Of a stretch of 64,000 bases of DNA, positions 26,470-35,507 are shown piece by piece. The position numbers were made by a program, and so were the translations under genes. The stretch comes from Nannocystis exedens. Its GTDB lineage: Bacteria; Myxococcota_A; Polyangia; Nannocystales; Nannocystaceae. The DNA lies in assembly GCF_002343915.1 (NCBI RefSeq), contig NZ_NETK01000001.1, positions 2,428,001-2,492,000 of the forward strand, read 5' to 3'. Position 1 is the first letter of the stretch; the number at the start of each line of letters is the position of its first letter. The notes beneath the pieces were generated by a model. That model was not told the DNA's origin. It worked only from the letters and a program-made list of their open reading frames with translations, and ran no database searches.

Positions 26470-28196
26470 CCGCCCCTCACCCCCGCCCCCTGTCGTGGCT
26501 CGGCGCGCTGGTCCTGGCGCTCCCGCACGTCGCCAGCGCCGCGCCCTCGGTCTCGATCGAGATCGAGGACGACGACGACGCGCCCGCGCCGACCTCTTCT
26601 CCAGCGACCCAGCCGCCCAGGCCGACGACGCCGACGACCTCGACGGCTCCGACGACGCCGACGACTGCGAACAAGACCTCGCCCGCGATTTCTTCACCGC
26701 CGACGGCTGCGAATAAGCCACCCGCATCGACGACCTCGCCCGCCCCGCCCGACGTCGACGCCGTGCCGGTCGACGCGCCCGGGGTCGAATCGCAACCCTC
26801 CGCCCCCGCGCAGCCCGACCCCGAGATCGCCCTCCTGCGCGAGCAACTCGCGGCCGTGCAGACTCGCCTCGAGACGGTCGAGAAAGCGCGCGCCGCCGAG
26901 AAGGCCGAGCAGCACCAGGCCAAACAGCGCACCCCGTTCGTGCGCGTCGGCGACGTCGGCCGCGCCGAGATCGCGCCGACCCACGTCGGCTTCGGCCCCG
27001 GCGCCGGCGTGTCGCAGTGGGGCGTGCGCGTGTCGGGCTACATCCAATCGCAATACCAGTGGAGCCAGCTGTCGGAGGACCAGATCCAGCAAGGCGGCGC
27101 GACGCTCAACCAGAACCGCTTCATGGTCCGCCGCGGCCGCCTGCGCGTCAGCGGCGACTGGAAATGGGTCGCCTTCGACTTCGAGCTCGACGGCAGCACC
27201 ACCCGCGGCCCGTTCGTCGGCGTCCGCCAGGCCAACGCCAGCTTCGTCTGGCGCAACCCCGACGCCGCCCGGCCGCCCTACTGGATGGTCACCGCCGGCC
27301 TCACCGAGGCCCCGTTCGGCCACGAGCTGCGCCTCGGCCAGCGCGAGATGATGTTCATGGAGCGCTCGCTCGGCTCGCTCGCGTTCTTCCCCGGCCCCGT
27401 CGACGTCGGCGTGCGCGTGCGCGGCGGCGTCGCGGCGTTCCGCTACGACCTCGCGGTCATGAACGGCGCCCCGCTCGACGATCGCGCCGGCGCCCGCAAC
27501 ACCACCGACCCGACCCGCGCCCCCGACTACCTCGGCCGCTTCGGCTTCGCCGCCCGCCCCGGCGAGCACGCCGTCAGCGGCGGCGTCAGCCTGCTCTACG
27601 GGACAGGTTTCCACCGCGGCAGCGAGGCGACCAAGAACCGCCTCGAGTGGAGCGACCTCAACGAGAACGGCGCGATCGACACCGGCGAACTGGTCGCGGT
27701 GCCCGGCCAGGCCGCCACGCCGTCGGTCAACTTCCGCCGCTGGGCCGTCGGCGCCGACTTCCAGGTCGGCCTGCGCTCGAAGGCCGGCTGGACGCAGATC
27801 CTCGCCGAGGGCACGATCGCCAGCAACCTCGACCGCGACCTCATCGTCGCCGACCCGGTCGTCGTCGGCGCCGACCTGCGCGAGCTCCACGGCTACGTCG
27901 CCGTGATCCAGGAGCTGTTCGGCCGGGCCGTGGTCGGCGCGCGCTACGATTATTACGACCCCAACACCGACCTGCTCGACCGCCGCCGCGGCGAGTTCGT
28001 GCCCAGGGCCGCCGCCATTCACACGATCTCCCCGATCGCCGGCGCCCTCCTGCCGCCGAACTGGATCCCCGGCGTGCGCGGCCGCCTGGTGTTCCAGTAC
28101 GACGCCGTCCTCGACGCGCTCGGCCGCGACAGCCGCGGCGTCCCGGCCGACCTCAAGAACGACCAGTTCATCGTCCGCCTGCAGGGGGAGTTTTAA
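26466..28196 (+). CDS. phosphate-selective porin OprP/OprO-like
   Basis: 576 residues from GTG at 26466, overlapping the lipoprotein stop (GTGA). A signal peptide ends VASA, followed by an acidic stretch and a Pro/Thr linker, then a short coiled coil (LREQLAAVQTRLETVEKARAAEK). The porin domain starts near residue 180 (VRVSGYIQSQYQW) and shows many amphipathic strands (FMVRRGRLRVSGDW, FDFELDG, RRWAVGADFQVGLRSKAGW) and ends in a Phe after DQFIVRLQGEF, the outer-membrane insertion signal. It should pass phosphate-like anions. The linker is rich in CCGACG repeats, so its true frame there is uncertain. Confidence 0.8.
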   Translation: MTAPHPRPLSWLGALVLALPHVASAAPSVSIEIEDDDDAPAPTSSPATQPPRPTTPTTSTAPTTPTTANKTSPAISSPPTAANKPPASTTSPAPPDVDAVPVDAPGVESQPSAPAQPDPEIALLREQLAAVQTRLETVEKARAAEKAEQHQAKQRTPFVRVGDVGRAEIAPTHVGFGPGAGVSQWGVRVSGYIQSQYQWSQLSEDQIQQGGATLNQNRFMVRRGRLRVSGDWKWVAFDFELDGSTTRGPFVGVRQANASFVWRNPDAARPPYWMVTAGLTEAPFGHELRLGQREMMFMERSLGSLAFFPGPVDVGVRVRGGVAAFRYDLAVMNGAPLDDRAGARNTTDPTRAPDYLGRFGFAARPGEHAVSGGVSLLYGTGFHRGSEATKNRLEWSDLNENGAIDTGELVAVPGQAATPSVNFRRWAVGADFQVGLRSKAGWTQILAEGTIASNLDRDLIVADPVVVGADLRELHGYVAVIQELFGRAVVGARYDYYDPNTDLLDRRRGEFVPRAAAIHTISPIAGALLPPNWIPGVRGRLVFQYDAVLDALGRDSRGVPADLKNDQFIVRLQGEF

Positions 28197-28199
28197 ACA

Positions 28200-29141
28200 A
28201 TGCGCGCAGCGCTGCTCGCCTTGGTTCTCGCGGCCGCCTGCACCGGCGAGGTCGAGCAGCAGATCGGCCTGTTCGAGCCGATCCGCGTGCCCGACGGCGA
28301 GCTGCTCGACGACGAGCCGCCGCTCGTCGAAGCTGGCCCGAAGGTCACCTCGCTCGACACCTCCTCGGGCATCCTCACCGTCGGTCAGCGCGATCGCCTG
28401 CTGTCCGGCCGCACCACCGAAGACGCCCACGCGATCGCCGTCCGCTTCGACGGCCTCGGCAGCGGCTGGTGGGTGCGCCCGGTCCAGGACAAAAACCCGA
28501 TGTTCCCCGGCGAGCGCGACTTCCAGCTCCGCCACGACATCGGCGGCGGCGCCCCGCCCGGCGTCCACAAGCTGCTGCTGGCCGCGATCGACGAGGCCGG
28601 CCGGCGCGGCCCCGCCTTCGAGGCCGACGTGTGCATCCGCGACGACGGCCTGCCCGACAACCTCAACGCCTGCGACGCCACCATCCCGCCGCCCGCGCTG
28701 GTGATCACGCTCGCGTGGGACCAGGACGTCGACCTCGACCTCGTGGTCGAGACCCCGAGCGGCAAGAAGATCGCCCACGCCACGCCGACCTCGGGCGAGA
28801 AGGTCGAGACCGAGGTCCCGGCCGGCGTCGTCGAGGATCCCACCACCGGCCGGCTCTCGCGCGACAGCAACGCCGGCTGCGCGATCGACGGCCGCAACGG
28901 CGAATCGGTGGTGTTCCAGGAGCCGCCGGCGCGCGGCACCTATCTGATCTACGCGGACTTGTTCGACGCCTGCGGGGCACCCGGCACCCTGTTCTCGGCC
29001 GCGGTGTACCGCCGGGTCGAGCGCGACGACGGCACCTTCGCCCTCGTCGAGGACGCGCGCACCGGCGGCGCGCTGGTCGACCTCCAGGCCACGGGAGGCG
29101 GCCAAACCCCGCTCTACGTGATGGCCAGCAAGCAACCGTGA
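28200..29141 (+). CDS. lipoprotein with YfaP/DUF2135-like domain
   Basis: 313 residues. The signal peptide ends VLAAACTG, a lipobox. The C-terminal half has LAWDQDVDLDLVVETPSGK and GTYLIYADLFDACG, matching the DUF2135 pattern of a beta domain that begins with a WDxxxDLDL motif. It starts 3 bp after the porin stop, so it is probably translated from the same message. The role may be as a surface accessory of the uptake system. Confidence 0.7.
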   Translation: MRAALLALVLAAACTGEVEQQIGLFEPIRVPDGELLDDEPPLVEAGPKVTSLDTSSGILTVGQRDRLLSGRTTEDAHAIAVRFDGLGSGWWVRPVQDKNPMFPGERDFQLRHDIGGGAPPGVHKLLLAAIDEAGRRGPAFEADVCIRDDGLPDNLNACDATIPPPALVITLAWDQDVDLDLVVETPSGKKIAHATPTSGEKVETEVPAGVVEDPTTGRLSRDSNAGCAIDGRNGESVVFQEPPARGTYLIYADLFDACGAPGTLFSAAVYRRVERDDGTFALVEDARTGGALVDLQATGGGQTPLYVMASKQP

Positions 29142-29153
29142 GGACCGTGCCTT

Positions 29154-29879
29154 ATGAACGTCGTCGATGAACTGATCAAGATCGCCCTGCTCGGCGCGAC
29201 CTGGGTGCTCTACTTGCTGTTCGCGCTGTCGGTGCTGTCGATCGCGGCGATGGTCGAGCGCTGGCTGTTCTTCCGCAAGAACCGCGCCGGCGGCGACAAG
29301 CTGCGCCGCGACCTGCTCGCCGCCATCGCCGCCCGCGACGATGCCCGCATCGACGCCGCCCTGGCCGGCAGCAAGACCGTCGAGGCCGAGGTCCTGCGCC
29401 AGGCCATGCTGTTCCGGGACGGCGGCGCCGCGGCCTTCCTCGACGCCGTCGAGAGCGGCCTCGCCTCCGAGCGCGCCGGCCTCGACCGCGGCACCGTCCT
29501 GCTCGGCACGATCGGCAACAACGCCCCGTTCGTCGGCCTGTTCGGCACCGTGCTCGGCATCATCGAGGCCTTCTCCTACCTCGGCACCGGCGACCAGGCC
29601 GCCATGGGCAACGTGATGAGCGGCATCTCCGAGGCCCTCGTCGCCACCGCCGTCGGCATCTTCGTCGCCATCCCCGCGGTCATCGGCTTCAACGTCGCCC
29701 AGAAGAAGGCCGGCGAGCTCGAGAACAGCGTGCTGTCGCTGGCGCGCCTGCTGTCGGCCTGGCTCAAGCTGGCCGAGGCCCACGCCGAGGCCGGGGCCCA
29801 CGACCCCGACAACCTGGCGCGCCTGCCCGATCGCGCGGCCCGCCGCGCGCTGGAGCCGATCCGCAGCGGAGGAACGTAG
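29154..29879 (+). CDS. exbB: ExbB/TolQ/MotA-family proton channel protein
   Basis: 241 residues with three transmembrane helices: about 11-31 (LLGATWVLYLLFALSVLSIAAM), 130-155, and 170-195. The conserved block GLFGTVLGIIEAFSYLG and ALVATAVGIFVAIPAVIGFNV is diagnostic of the family. With ExbD and TonB encoded next, it forms the proton-driven motor that energises the outer-membrane receptor. Confidence 0.9.
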   Translation: MNVVDELIKIALLGATWVLYLLFALSVLSIAAMVERWLFFRKNRAGGDKLRRDLLAAIAARDDARIDAALAGSKTVEAEVLRQAMLFRDGGAAAFLDAVESGLASERAGLDRGTVLLGTIGNNAPFVGLFGTVLGIIEAFSYLGTGDQAAMGNVMSGISEALVATAVGIFVAIPAVIGFNVAQKKAGELENSVLSLARLLSAWLKLAEAHAEAGAHDPDNLARLPDRAARRALEPIRSGGT

Positions 29880-29883
29880 GGAC

Positions 29884-30303
29884 ATGGCCGGAACGACAGA
29901 CACCGGCGGCCGCCGCCGCGCGCCGATCGCCGCCATCAACGTCACGCCGCTGGTCGACGTGATGCTGGTGCTGCTCGTGATCATGATGGTCTCGGCGACC
30001 TACATCGTGTCGCAGACGCTCAAGGTCGAGCTGCCCAAGACGGCGACCAGCGACGGCGAGACCGCCACGGTCGCCGCCGTCACCATCACCGATTCGCACG
30101 CGCTCTACCTCAACAAGCAGCCGGTCAGCGAGGCCGAGCTGAGCGCCCGCCTGCGCGGCCTCTACGCCGAGGACAAGGGCATGACCCTGGTCGTCAGCGC
30201 CGACGAGCGGGCCGACCACGGCGCCGTCGTCCACGTCCTCGACCTCGCCCGCGTCGAGGGCATCACCAGCTTCGCCGTCAACGTGGAGCGCAAGACGCGA
30301 TGA
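29884..30303 (+). CDS. exbD: ExbD/TolR-family protein
   Basis: 139 residues. A single helix (PLVDVMLVLLVIMMVSATYIV) contains the conserved functional Asp near residue 24 (INVTPLVDVMLVLL). A periplasmic alpha/beta domain follows (LYLNKQPVSEAELSARLRGLYAEDKGMTLVVSADERADHGAVVHVLDLA). It starts 4 bp after exbB and overlaps tonB by 4 bp. Confidence 0.92.
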   Translation: MAGTTDTGGRRRAPIAAINVTPLVDVMLVLLVIMMVSATYIVSQTLKVELPKTATSDGETATVAAVTITDSHALYLNKQPVSEAELSARLRGLYAEDKGMTLVVSADERADHGAVVHVLDLARVEGITSFAVNVERKTR

Positions 30304-31073
30304 GCGAGCGGCGACGCCTGCCGGCCCGCGCGGTCTACGTCATCAGCGCGCTGTTCCACGGCGCGCTGTGGCTGGGCGTGCGCAACGTCGACAGGCCCGA
30401 GCCCCCGCCGCCCCCGCCGATCGTCATCAAGGTCACCGAGGTCCCGCCCGAGCCGCCGCCCGAGCCGCCCAAACCGCCCGAGCCCGAGCCGCCGCCGCCC
30501 GAGCCGGCCGCCGAGGCCCCGCCCGAGCCCGCGCCCGCGGTCCCGCCGCCGCCCGCACCACCTGCCCCGAAGGCCAGGAAGGCCGAGCCCAGGCCCGCGC
30601 CCGAGCCCGCGCCCCCGGCCCCGCCGGCCGCGCCCGACGTGCCCGACTTCGGCGTGCAGCTGTCGAACGGCGGCGGCCCCGGCGGTCTGTCCGTCCCGCA
30701 GGGCGACCCCGGCGGCAGCGGCGGCGGCAAGCGCGAGAAGGTCGAGACCCGGACCCGCTCGCTCGACGCCAGGCCGAAGAAGGCCGGGGCCGACGAGTGC
30801 GCCGAGCCCGAGGTCAAGCCGAAGCCGCTCGAGCTGCCGCAGCCGCAGTACACCGAGGCCGCGCGGGCGGCCGGGATCGAGGGCAAGGTCCGCGTGCAAC
30901 TGGCGATCGCCGCCGACGGCAGCGTCACCGGCGTCACCGTGCTCGCCTCGCTCCACCCCGACCTCGACGACGCCGCCAAGGTCGCCGCCAGGGCCGCCCG
31001 GTTCGAGCCCGCGACCCGCTGCGGCAAGCCGGTCGCGACCACGCTCACCATCTCGATCAAGTTCACGCTGTGA
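30300..31073 (+). CDS. tonB: TonB energy-transducing protein
   Basis: 257 residues. The ATG overlaps the exbD stop (ATGA). An N-terminal helix (AVYVISALFHGALWLGV) is followed by a long Pro/Glu-rich spacer (residues about 34-110). The C-terminal domain LPQPQYTEAARAAGIEGKVRVQLAIAADG...FEPATRCGKPVATTLTISIKF is a clear TonB_C fold. It couples the ExbB-ExbD motor to the receptor encoded next. Confidence 0.9.
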   Translation: MSERRRLPARAVYVISALFHGALWLGVRNVDRPEPPPPPPIVIKVTEVPPEPPPEPPKPPEPEPPPPEPAAEAPPEPAPAVPPPPAPPAPKARKAEPRPAPEPAPPAPPAAPDVPDFGVQLSNGGGPGGLSVPQGDPGGSGGGKREKVETRTRSLDARPKKAGADECAEPEVKPKPLELPQPQYTEAARAAGIEGKVRVQLAIAADGSVTGVTVLASLHPDLDDAAKVAARAARFEPATRCGKPVATTLTISIKFTL

Positions 31074-31082
31074 CCGCGAGCG

Positions 31083-31118
31083 CATGGCTGTCCTTTCGAA
31101 CATGTATTTTAAATCAGC
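31083..31118 (+). repeat. CATG-14 array at the tonB-receptor junction
   Basis: Units at 31087 (GCTG), 31101 (CATG) and 31115 (CAGC), each 14 bp apart, with a further CATG at 31083. The arms are AT-rich here (TTCGAACATGTATTTTAAA). It overlaps the start of the receptor gene. Confidence 0.6.
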
Positions 31119-33762
31119 CGGCCTCGCGCTGCTCGCGGCCCTGGTCGCGCTCGCCCCGGCCGGCGCCGCGGCCCGCGCCTACGGCCCGCCGGCGCCGCAG
31201 CTGACCCGCGCGCCCGAGCTGGTCGAGTTCGTGCCGGCCACCTACCCCGAGAGCGAGCGGGCCGCCGGGCGCCAGGCCGCGGTGGTGTTGCGCCTCCACA
31301 TCGACGAGACCGGCGCGGTCGAGAGCGCCGAGGTCACCGAGTCGGCCGGCCCGGCGTTCGACGCCGCCGCCGTCGCGGCTGCCCGCAAGTTCAGGTTCAG
31401 CCCGGCCGAGATCGACGGCAAGCCGTCGGCGATCAAGATCGCGTACCGCTACGAGTTCGAGCTCGCGTCCGCCGCCCCGACCACCGCCGCCTTCCACGGC
31501 GTGGTCAAGCGCCGCGGCACCGGGGTCCCGGTCGCGGGCGTCACCGTCACCGTCAGCGCCCCCGGCCTGGCCGCGCCCGCGGTCGCGGTCACCGACGCCG
31601 CCGGTCGCTTCGCGTTCACCGACCTGCCCCCGGGGACAGCCTCCGTCACCCTCGCCGGGGAGCGCCTGCCCGCGCTCGAGATCACTGAGGAGCTCGAGTC
31701 GGGCAAGGAGCACGACCTCGCCTACGAGGTCTCGCTGGTCGACCCCGAGCCCGAGGCGCCGAGCGGCGACGACCTCGAGATCGTCGTCGTCGCCCCGCCG
31801 TTGCGGCGCGAGGTCGTGTCGACCGCCGTGCGCGCCGAGGAGGCCGGCAAGGTCCCCGGCACCTCCGGCGACGTCCTGCGCGTGGTCGAGAGCCTGCCCG
31901 GCGTGGCCCGCAGCGCCGCGGGCTCGGGCCAATTGATCGTGTGGGGCGCCGCGCCGCAGGACACCCGCGTCTACGTCGACGGCGTGCCGATCCCGCGCCT
32001 CTACCACGAGGGCGGCCTGCGCTCGGTGATTCACCCGATGCTGGTCGACAGCATCGAACTGGTGCCCGGAGGTTACGGCGCCGCGTTCGGCCGCGGCCTC
32101 GGCGGCATGGTCTCGGTCGGCACGCGCACGCCCGACGGCAAGCGCGTGCGCGGCCGCCTCGCCGCCGACACCCTCGACGCCTCGGCCGTCGTCTCCGTCG
32201 CCCTCGACAAGCGCGAGCGCGTCCGCCTCGCCCTCGCCGCCCGCGCCTCCTATTTGAAGCTGTGGGCCGACCGGCTGCTCGACCCGTCGGCCCGCGCCTT
32301 CTTGCCGATCCCCCGCTACGGCGACGGCCAGCTGCGCCTCTCCATCAAACCTTCGGCGCGCGACCGCATCGAGATCGTCGGCCTCGCCAGCGGCGACCGG
32401 TTCTCACGCGGGATCCCCAGCGCCGACCCGGCGCTCGCCGTCCTCGACCAGCGGCGCCTCGACTTCGGCCGCGTCTACGCCCGCTGGACCCGCGACGACG
32501 ACGACGGCGGCAGCCTCACCGTCACCCCCTTCGTCGGCTACACCCGCGCCCGCCAGGTCAGCAGCTACGGCGACGTCGCCACCTCGCTCGCCTCGTCGAG
32601 CTGGCTGGTCGGCGTGCGGGCGAATCGGCGGATCCGCGCCGCCCGCTGGCTTCACTTCGACGTCGGCCTCGACGCCGAGGTCAACGTCACCTCGCTCGCG
32701 CGCCGCGGCTCGCTCGGCCTGCCCGCGCGCGAGGGCGACATCCGCGTGTTCGGCCAGCCGCCGCCCGACCAGATCGGCGGCGACGACTGGCAGACCACCA
32801 CGATCGGGCTCGCGCCCTACGCCCAGGCCGAGCTGTCCTTTTGGTCAGGCAAGCTGCGCGTCCTCCCCGGCCTGCGCGTCGATCCATACGCCCGCAGCGT
32901 CAGCCGCCGCAACCCGCCCGCCAGCGGCGCCCCGGCCGTCGGCCTGTTCGAGCAGGACTTCGCCGTCGAGCCGCGCTTCGCCGTCGTCGGCGAGCCGCAC
33001 TGGCGCGTGCAATTGCGCGGCGCCGCCGGCCTCTACCGCCAGATGCCCGCGGTCGAAGATCTCTCGGCCGTGTTCGGCAACCCGCGCCTGCCGACCTCGC
33101 GCGCCCTGCACACCGTCGTCGGCGCCGCGGTCCAATTCACCAGGACCCTCTCGCTCGACGTCACCGGCTTCTTCACCCGGTCGGGTCGCCTGGCGATGCG
33201 CAGCCCGGTCGACTCGCCGCTGCCCGGCCAGGCCCTGGCGCCGATCGGCAGCGGCCGCTCCTACGGCGCCCAATTGTTGTTGCGGCAGGAGATGTACAAG
33301 GGCCTGTTCGGCTGGGTCGCCTACACCCTCATGCGCTCCGAGCGGCAGAACGGCCCCGACGCGCCGGTGCGCCTGTCCGACTACGACCAGACCCACATCC
33401 TCACCGCCGTGCTCGCCTACGCCTTGCCGCGCGGCTTCGAGATCAGCGGCCGGTTCCGCTACGCCACCGGCTTCCCGCGCACCCCCGTCGTCGGCGCCTA
33501 CCACGATTCGACCTTCGACCGCTTCCAGCCGGTGTTCGGCGCCCACAATTCGACGCGGATCCCCGCCTTCGTCCAGCTCGACCTGCGGATCGGCAAGCGC
33601 TTCGCCATCGCCAGGACCCACCTCGACGTCTTCTTGGAGGTGCTCAACGCCTGGAACCGCAAGAACGCCGAGGAGATCGCCTATTCGCCGGACTTCGCCG
33701 CCCGCGACTACATCCGCGGCTTCCCCGTCCTGCCGGCCTTCGGGCTGCAGTGGGAATTCTGA
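31084..33762 (+). CDS. TonB-dependent receptor with N-terminal TonB_C and carboxypeptidase-regulatory domains
   Basis: 892 residues from ATG 31084; ATG 31102 is an equally good start and gives a better signal peptide. Order: signal peptide, a TonB_C-like domain (YPESERAAGRQAAVVLRLHI, FRFSPAEIDG), a carboxypeptidase regulatory beta-sandwich (GVVKRRGTGVPVAGVTVTVS, DAAGRFAFTDLPPG), the plug (GDVLRVVESLPGVARS, VYVDGVPIPRLYH, ELVPGGYGAAFGRGLGG) and a 22-strand-type barrel ending in FGLQWEF. The fused TonB_C domain is unusual for a receptor. Both possible start codons are in CATG repeat DNA. Its ligand is probably what the upstream binding protein and porin handle. Confidence 0.88.
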   Translation: MAVLSNMYFKSAGLALLAALVALAPAGAAARAYGPPAPQLTRAPELVEFVPATYPESERAAGRQAAVVLRLHIDETGAVESAEVTESAGPAFDAAAVAAARKFRFSPAEIDGKPSAIKIAYRYEFELASAAPTTAAFHGVVKRRGTGVPVAGVTVTVSAPGLAAPAVAVTDAAGRFAFTDLPPGTASVTLAGERLPALEITEELESGKEHDLAYEVSLVDPEPEAPSGDDLEIVVVAPPLRREVVSTAVRAEEAGKVPGTSGDVLRVVESLPGVARSAAGSGQLIVWGAAPQDTRVYVDGVPIPRLYHEGGLRSVIHPMLVDSIELVPGGYGAAFGRGLGGMVSVGTRTPDGKRVRGRLAADTLDASAVVSVALDKRERVRLALAARASYLKLWADRLLDPSARAFLPIPRYGDGQLRLSIKPSARDRIEIVGLASGDRFSRGIPSADPALAVLDQRRLDFGRVYARWTRDDDDGGSLTVTPFVGYTRARQVSSYGDVATSLASSSWLVGVRANRRIRAARWLHFDVGLDAEVNVTSLARRGSLGLPAREGDIRVFGQPPPDQIGGDDWQTTTIGLAPYAQAELSFWSGKLRVLPGLRVDPYARSVSRRNPPASGAPAVGLFEQDFAVEPRFAVVGEPHWRVQLRGAAGLYRQMPAVEDLSAVFGNPRLPTSRALHTVVGAAVQFTRTLSLDVTGFFTRSGRLAMRSPVDSPLPGQALAPIGSGRSYGAQLLLRQEMYKGLFGWVAYTLMRSERQNGPDAPVRLSDYDQTHILTAVLAYALPRGFEISGRFRYATGFPRTPVVGAYHDSTFDRFQPVFGAHNSTRIPAFVQLDLRIGKRFAIARTHLDVFLEVLNAWNRKNAEEIAYSPDFAARDYIRGFPVLPAFGLQWEF

Positions 33763-33771
33763 CCGCAATGA

Positions 33772-33800
33772 CATGTCCTGAGAGACATATCATGGCATTC
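33772..33800 (+). repeat. CATG-14 pair after the receptor gene
   Basis: CATG at 33772 and CATA at 33786, 14 bp apart: CATGTCCTGAGAGACATA. It begins 10 bp after the receptor stop. A more degenerate pair (GCTG 33849, CAGG 33863) follows just before the next gene. Confidence 0.6.
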
Positions 33801-33870
33801 ACCGCGACGCTCCGCGCGTCCCCGACCCCGCCCGCCGTCTGACCTTGAGCTGCCCCTGAGGACAGGTCCC

Positions 33871-34881
33871 ATGCGCCATCTCCTCGCCTCCGCCCCGCTG
33901 CTCGCGTGCGTCCCCGACCTCGCTGTCGACCTCGCCCGCGTCGACGCGCCGCGCGTCCTGGCCGTCCGCGCCGAGCCGGCCGAGGTCGTCCCCGGCGAGC
34001 CGGTCGCGCTGTCGGCCCTCTACGTCGACGCCGGCGGCACCCTCGTCGACGGCCCGCTCGAGTGGGCCTTCTGCGGCGCCCGCCGCCCGCTCGCCGAGCT
34101 CGGGCCGGTCAGCCGCGCCTGCCTCGAGCGCGACGGCGACGCCATCCTGCCTCTCGGGACAGGTCTCGCCGTCACCGCGCCCGCCCCCGCGGACGGCTGC
34201 CGCCTGTTCGGCCCCGAGCCCCCGCCCGCGGTGGGCGACCAGCCGGCGGGGCGCCCCGTCGATCCCGACATCACCGGCGGCTACTATCAACCGCTCCGGG
34301 TCTCCGCCGGCGACGACGACGCCGACCTCACCCTGTTCCAATTGCGGATCACCTGCGGCCTGGCCGGCGCCGACCCGCAGCAATCCGCCGAGTACCGCAC
34401 CCGCGCCCGGCCCAACCGCGCGCCCGCGGTGGTCGCCCTCGAGCGCGACGGCGACGCGCTCGAGCCCGGCGTCGCCGTGACCGTCGCCCCCGGCGACGAG
34501 CTCCCGCTGCGCCTGGTCTGGGAGACATGTCCCGAACAACCAACGTGCGGCGACGGCCTGTGCACCCTCGACGAGGCCGCCGACAGCTGCCCCGGCGACT
34601 GCGGCGGCCCGATCGGCTGCGGCGGCGCCGAGACCTACCTGCGCTTCGACCCGTCGACCCTCGAGCTGGTGACGACGCGCGAGGCGATCCGCGTCGCCTG
34701 GTACGCCACCGGCGGCCGCTACACCGCCGCGCGCACCGGTCGCTCGCCCGACGAGCCCGAGGCCTTCAGCGACAACACGTGGACCGCCCCCGAGACGGCC
34801 GGCGATCACACGCTCTGGATCGTGGTCCGCGACGATCGCGGGGCCGCCGTCTGGCGCGAGCTGTCCGTCCGCGTCGAGTGA
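33871..34881 (+). CDS. Cys-rich lipoprotein at the end of the uptake cluster
   Basis: 336 residues. The signal ends APLLACVPD, a lipobox. Two Ig-like beta regions are suggested (VRAEPAEVVPGEPVALSALY near the start, HTLWIVVRDDRGAAVW at the end). An EGF-like Cys motif CGDGLCTLDEAADSCPGDC lies in the middle, as in many myxobacterial surface proteins. Two degenerate CATG-14 units are coded within it (34146/34160 and 34512/34526, the latter reading ETCPEQP). Role is unknown. Confidence 0.7.
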   Translation: MRHLLASAPLLACVPDLAVDLARVDAPRVLAVRAEPAEVVPGEPVALSALYVDAGGTLVDGPLEWAFCGARRPLAELGPVSRACLERDGDAILPLGTGLAVTAPAPADGCRLFGPEPPPAVGDQPAGRPVDPDITGGYYQPLRVSAGDDDADLTLFQLRITCGLAGADPQQSAEYRTRARPNRAPAVVALERDGDALEPGVAVTVAPGDELPLRLVWETCPEQPTCGDGLCTLDEAADSCPGDCGGPIGCGGAETYLRFDPSTLELVTTREAIRVAWYATGGRYTAARTGRSPDEPEAFSDNTWTAPETAGDHTLWIVVRDDRGAAVWRELSVRVE

Positions 34882-34985
34882 CCCGCTTCGACCCGGCCGA
34901 GCCGCAGACTCCGGCCCGCGGCGAGGCTCGCCGACGCAGCCGAGAGAGCATTGAGCGCGCGGGCTCGCCCGTGGTATGGGGCCCC

Positions 34986-35507
34986 ATGCCCAAGCCGGCG
35001 AACTGGAAGAAGCTCTTGCGGGAACTGAGCGACAACCTGCTCGACGAGGCGCAAGACGAGGCGGACTTCTGTCTGGAACCGGAGGTGTACGAGCGCGTGA
35101 TCGCGGACCACTGGCTCGGCCGCCCGCCGGCGTCCGAGGAGGCGCTCCGCGCCGCAGAGGCGCGCCTGGGGCTGTCGCTGCCGGCGGACTACCGGGCGTT
35201 CCTCGCGGTCTCCAACGGCTGGTACGGCTGCTTGATGTTCCCGAACGGCCTGGCCAGCCTCCTGCCGGTCGAAGAGATCCAGTGGTCGCACGCTTCGAAA
35301 GCGGACGTGGACTCGGTCATGGAGGACCACGCCCCGGAGCTGAAGGGGGTCGACCTCGGGCGCGAGACGCTCCTCATCGGGGAAGGCGACGGCAACGAGT
35401 ACATCTTCTTGCACCCCGGCAAGGGCCCCTGGGGCGTGTGCAACTGGGACTACGAGATCGGGATCACGCTGTTTCCCAGCTTCGAAGCCTTGATGCGCTC
35501 GCGCTGA
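34986..35507 (+). CDS. SMI1/KNR4 (SUKH) family protein
   Basis: 173 residues from ATG at 34986. The SUKH signature is clear: PASEEALRAAEARLGLSLPADYRAFLAVSNGW, then LLPVEEIQW and the acidic beta strand LLIGEGDGNEYIFLHPGKGPWGV. SUKH proteins are often immunity proteins against contact-dependent or type VI toxins but also act elsewhere. No toxin gene is adjacent; the type VI island begins 4 kb downstream. Confidence 0.85.
   Translation: MPKPANWKKLLRELSDNLLDEAQDEADFCLEPEVYERVIADHWLGRPPASEEALRAAEARLGLSLPADYRAFLAVSNGWYGCLMFPNGLASLLPVEEIQWSHASKADVDSVMEDHAPELKGVDLGRETLLIGEGDGNEYIFLHPGKGPWGVCNWDYEIGITLFPSFEALMRSR

Noticed and set aside
26570..26716. Alternative acidic frame (DDADDLDGSDDADDCEQD) in the porin linker as a separate small protein
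   Set aside because: It arises from GAC-rich repeats read in another frame. The porin frame keeps the signal peptide and barrel together, though a frameshift in the linker cannot be excluded.
26694..29984. 1096-residue minus-strand open frame
   Set aside because: It runs opposite the porin, YfaP-like and exbB genes, all of which have clear motifs, and itself shows none.
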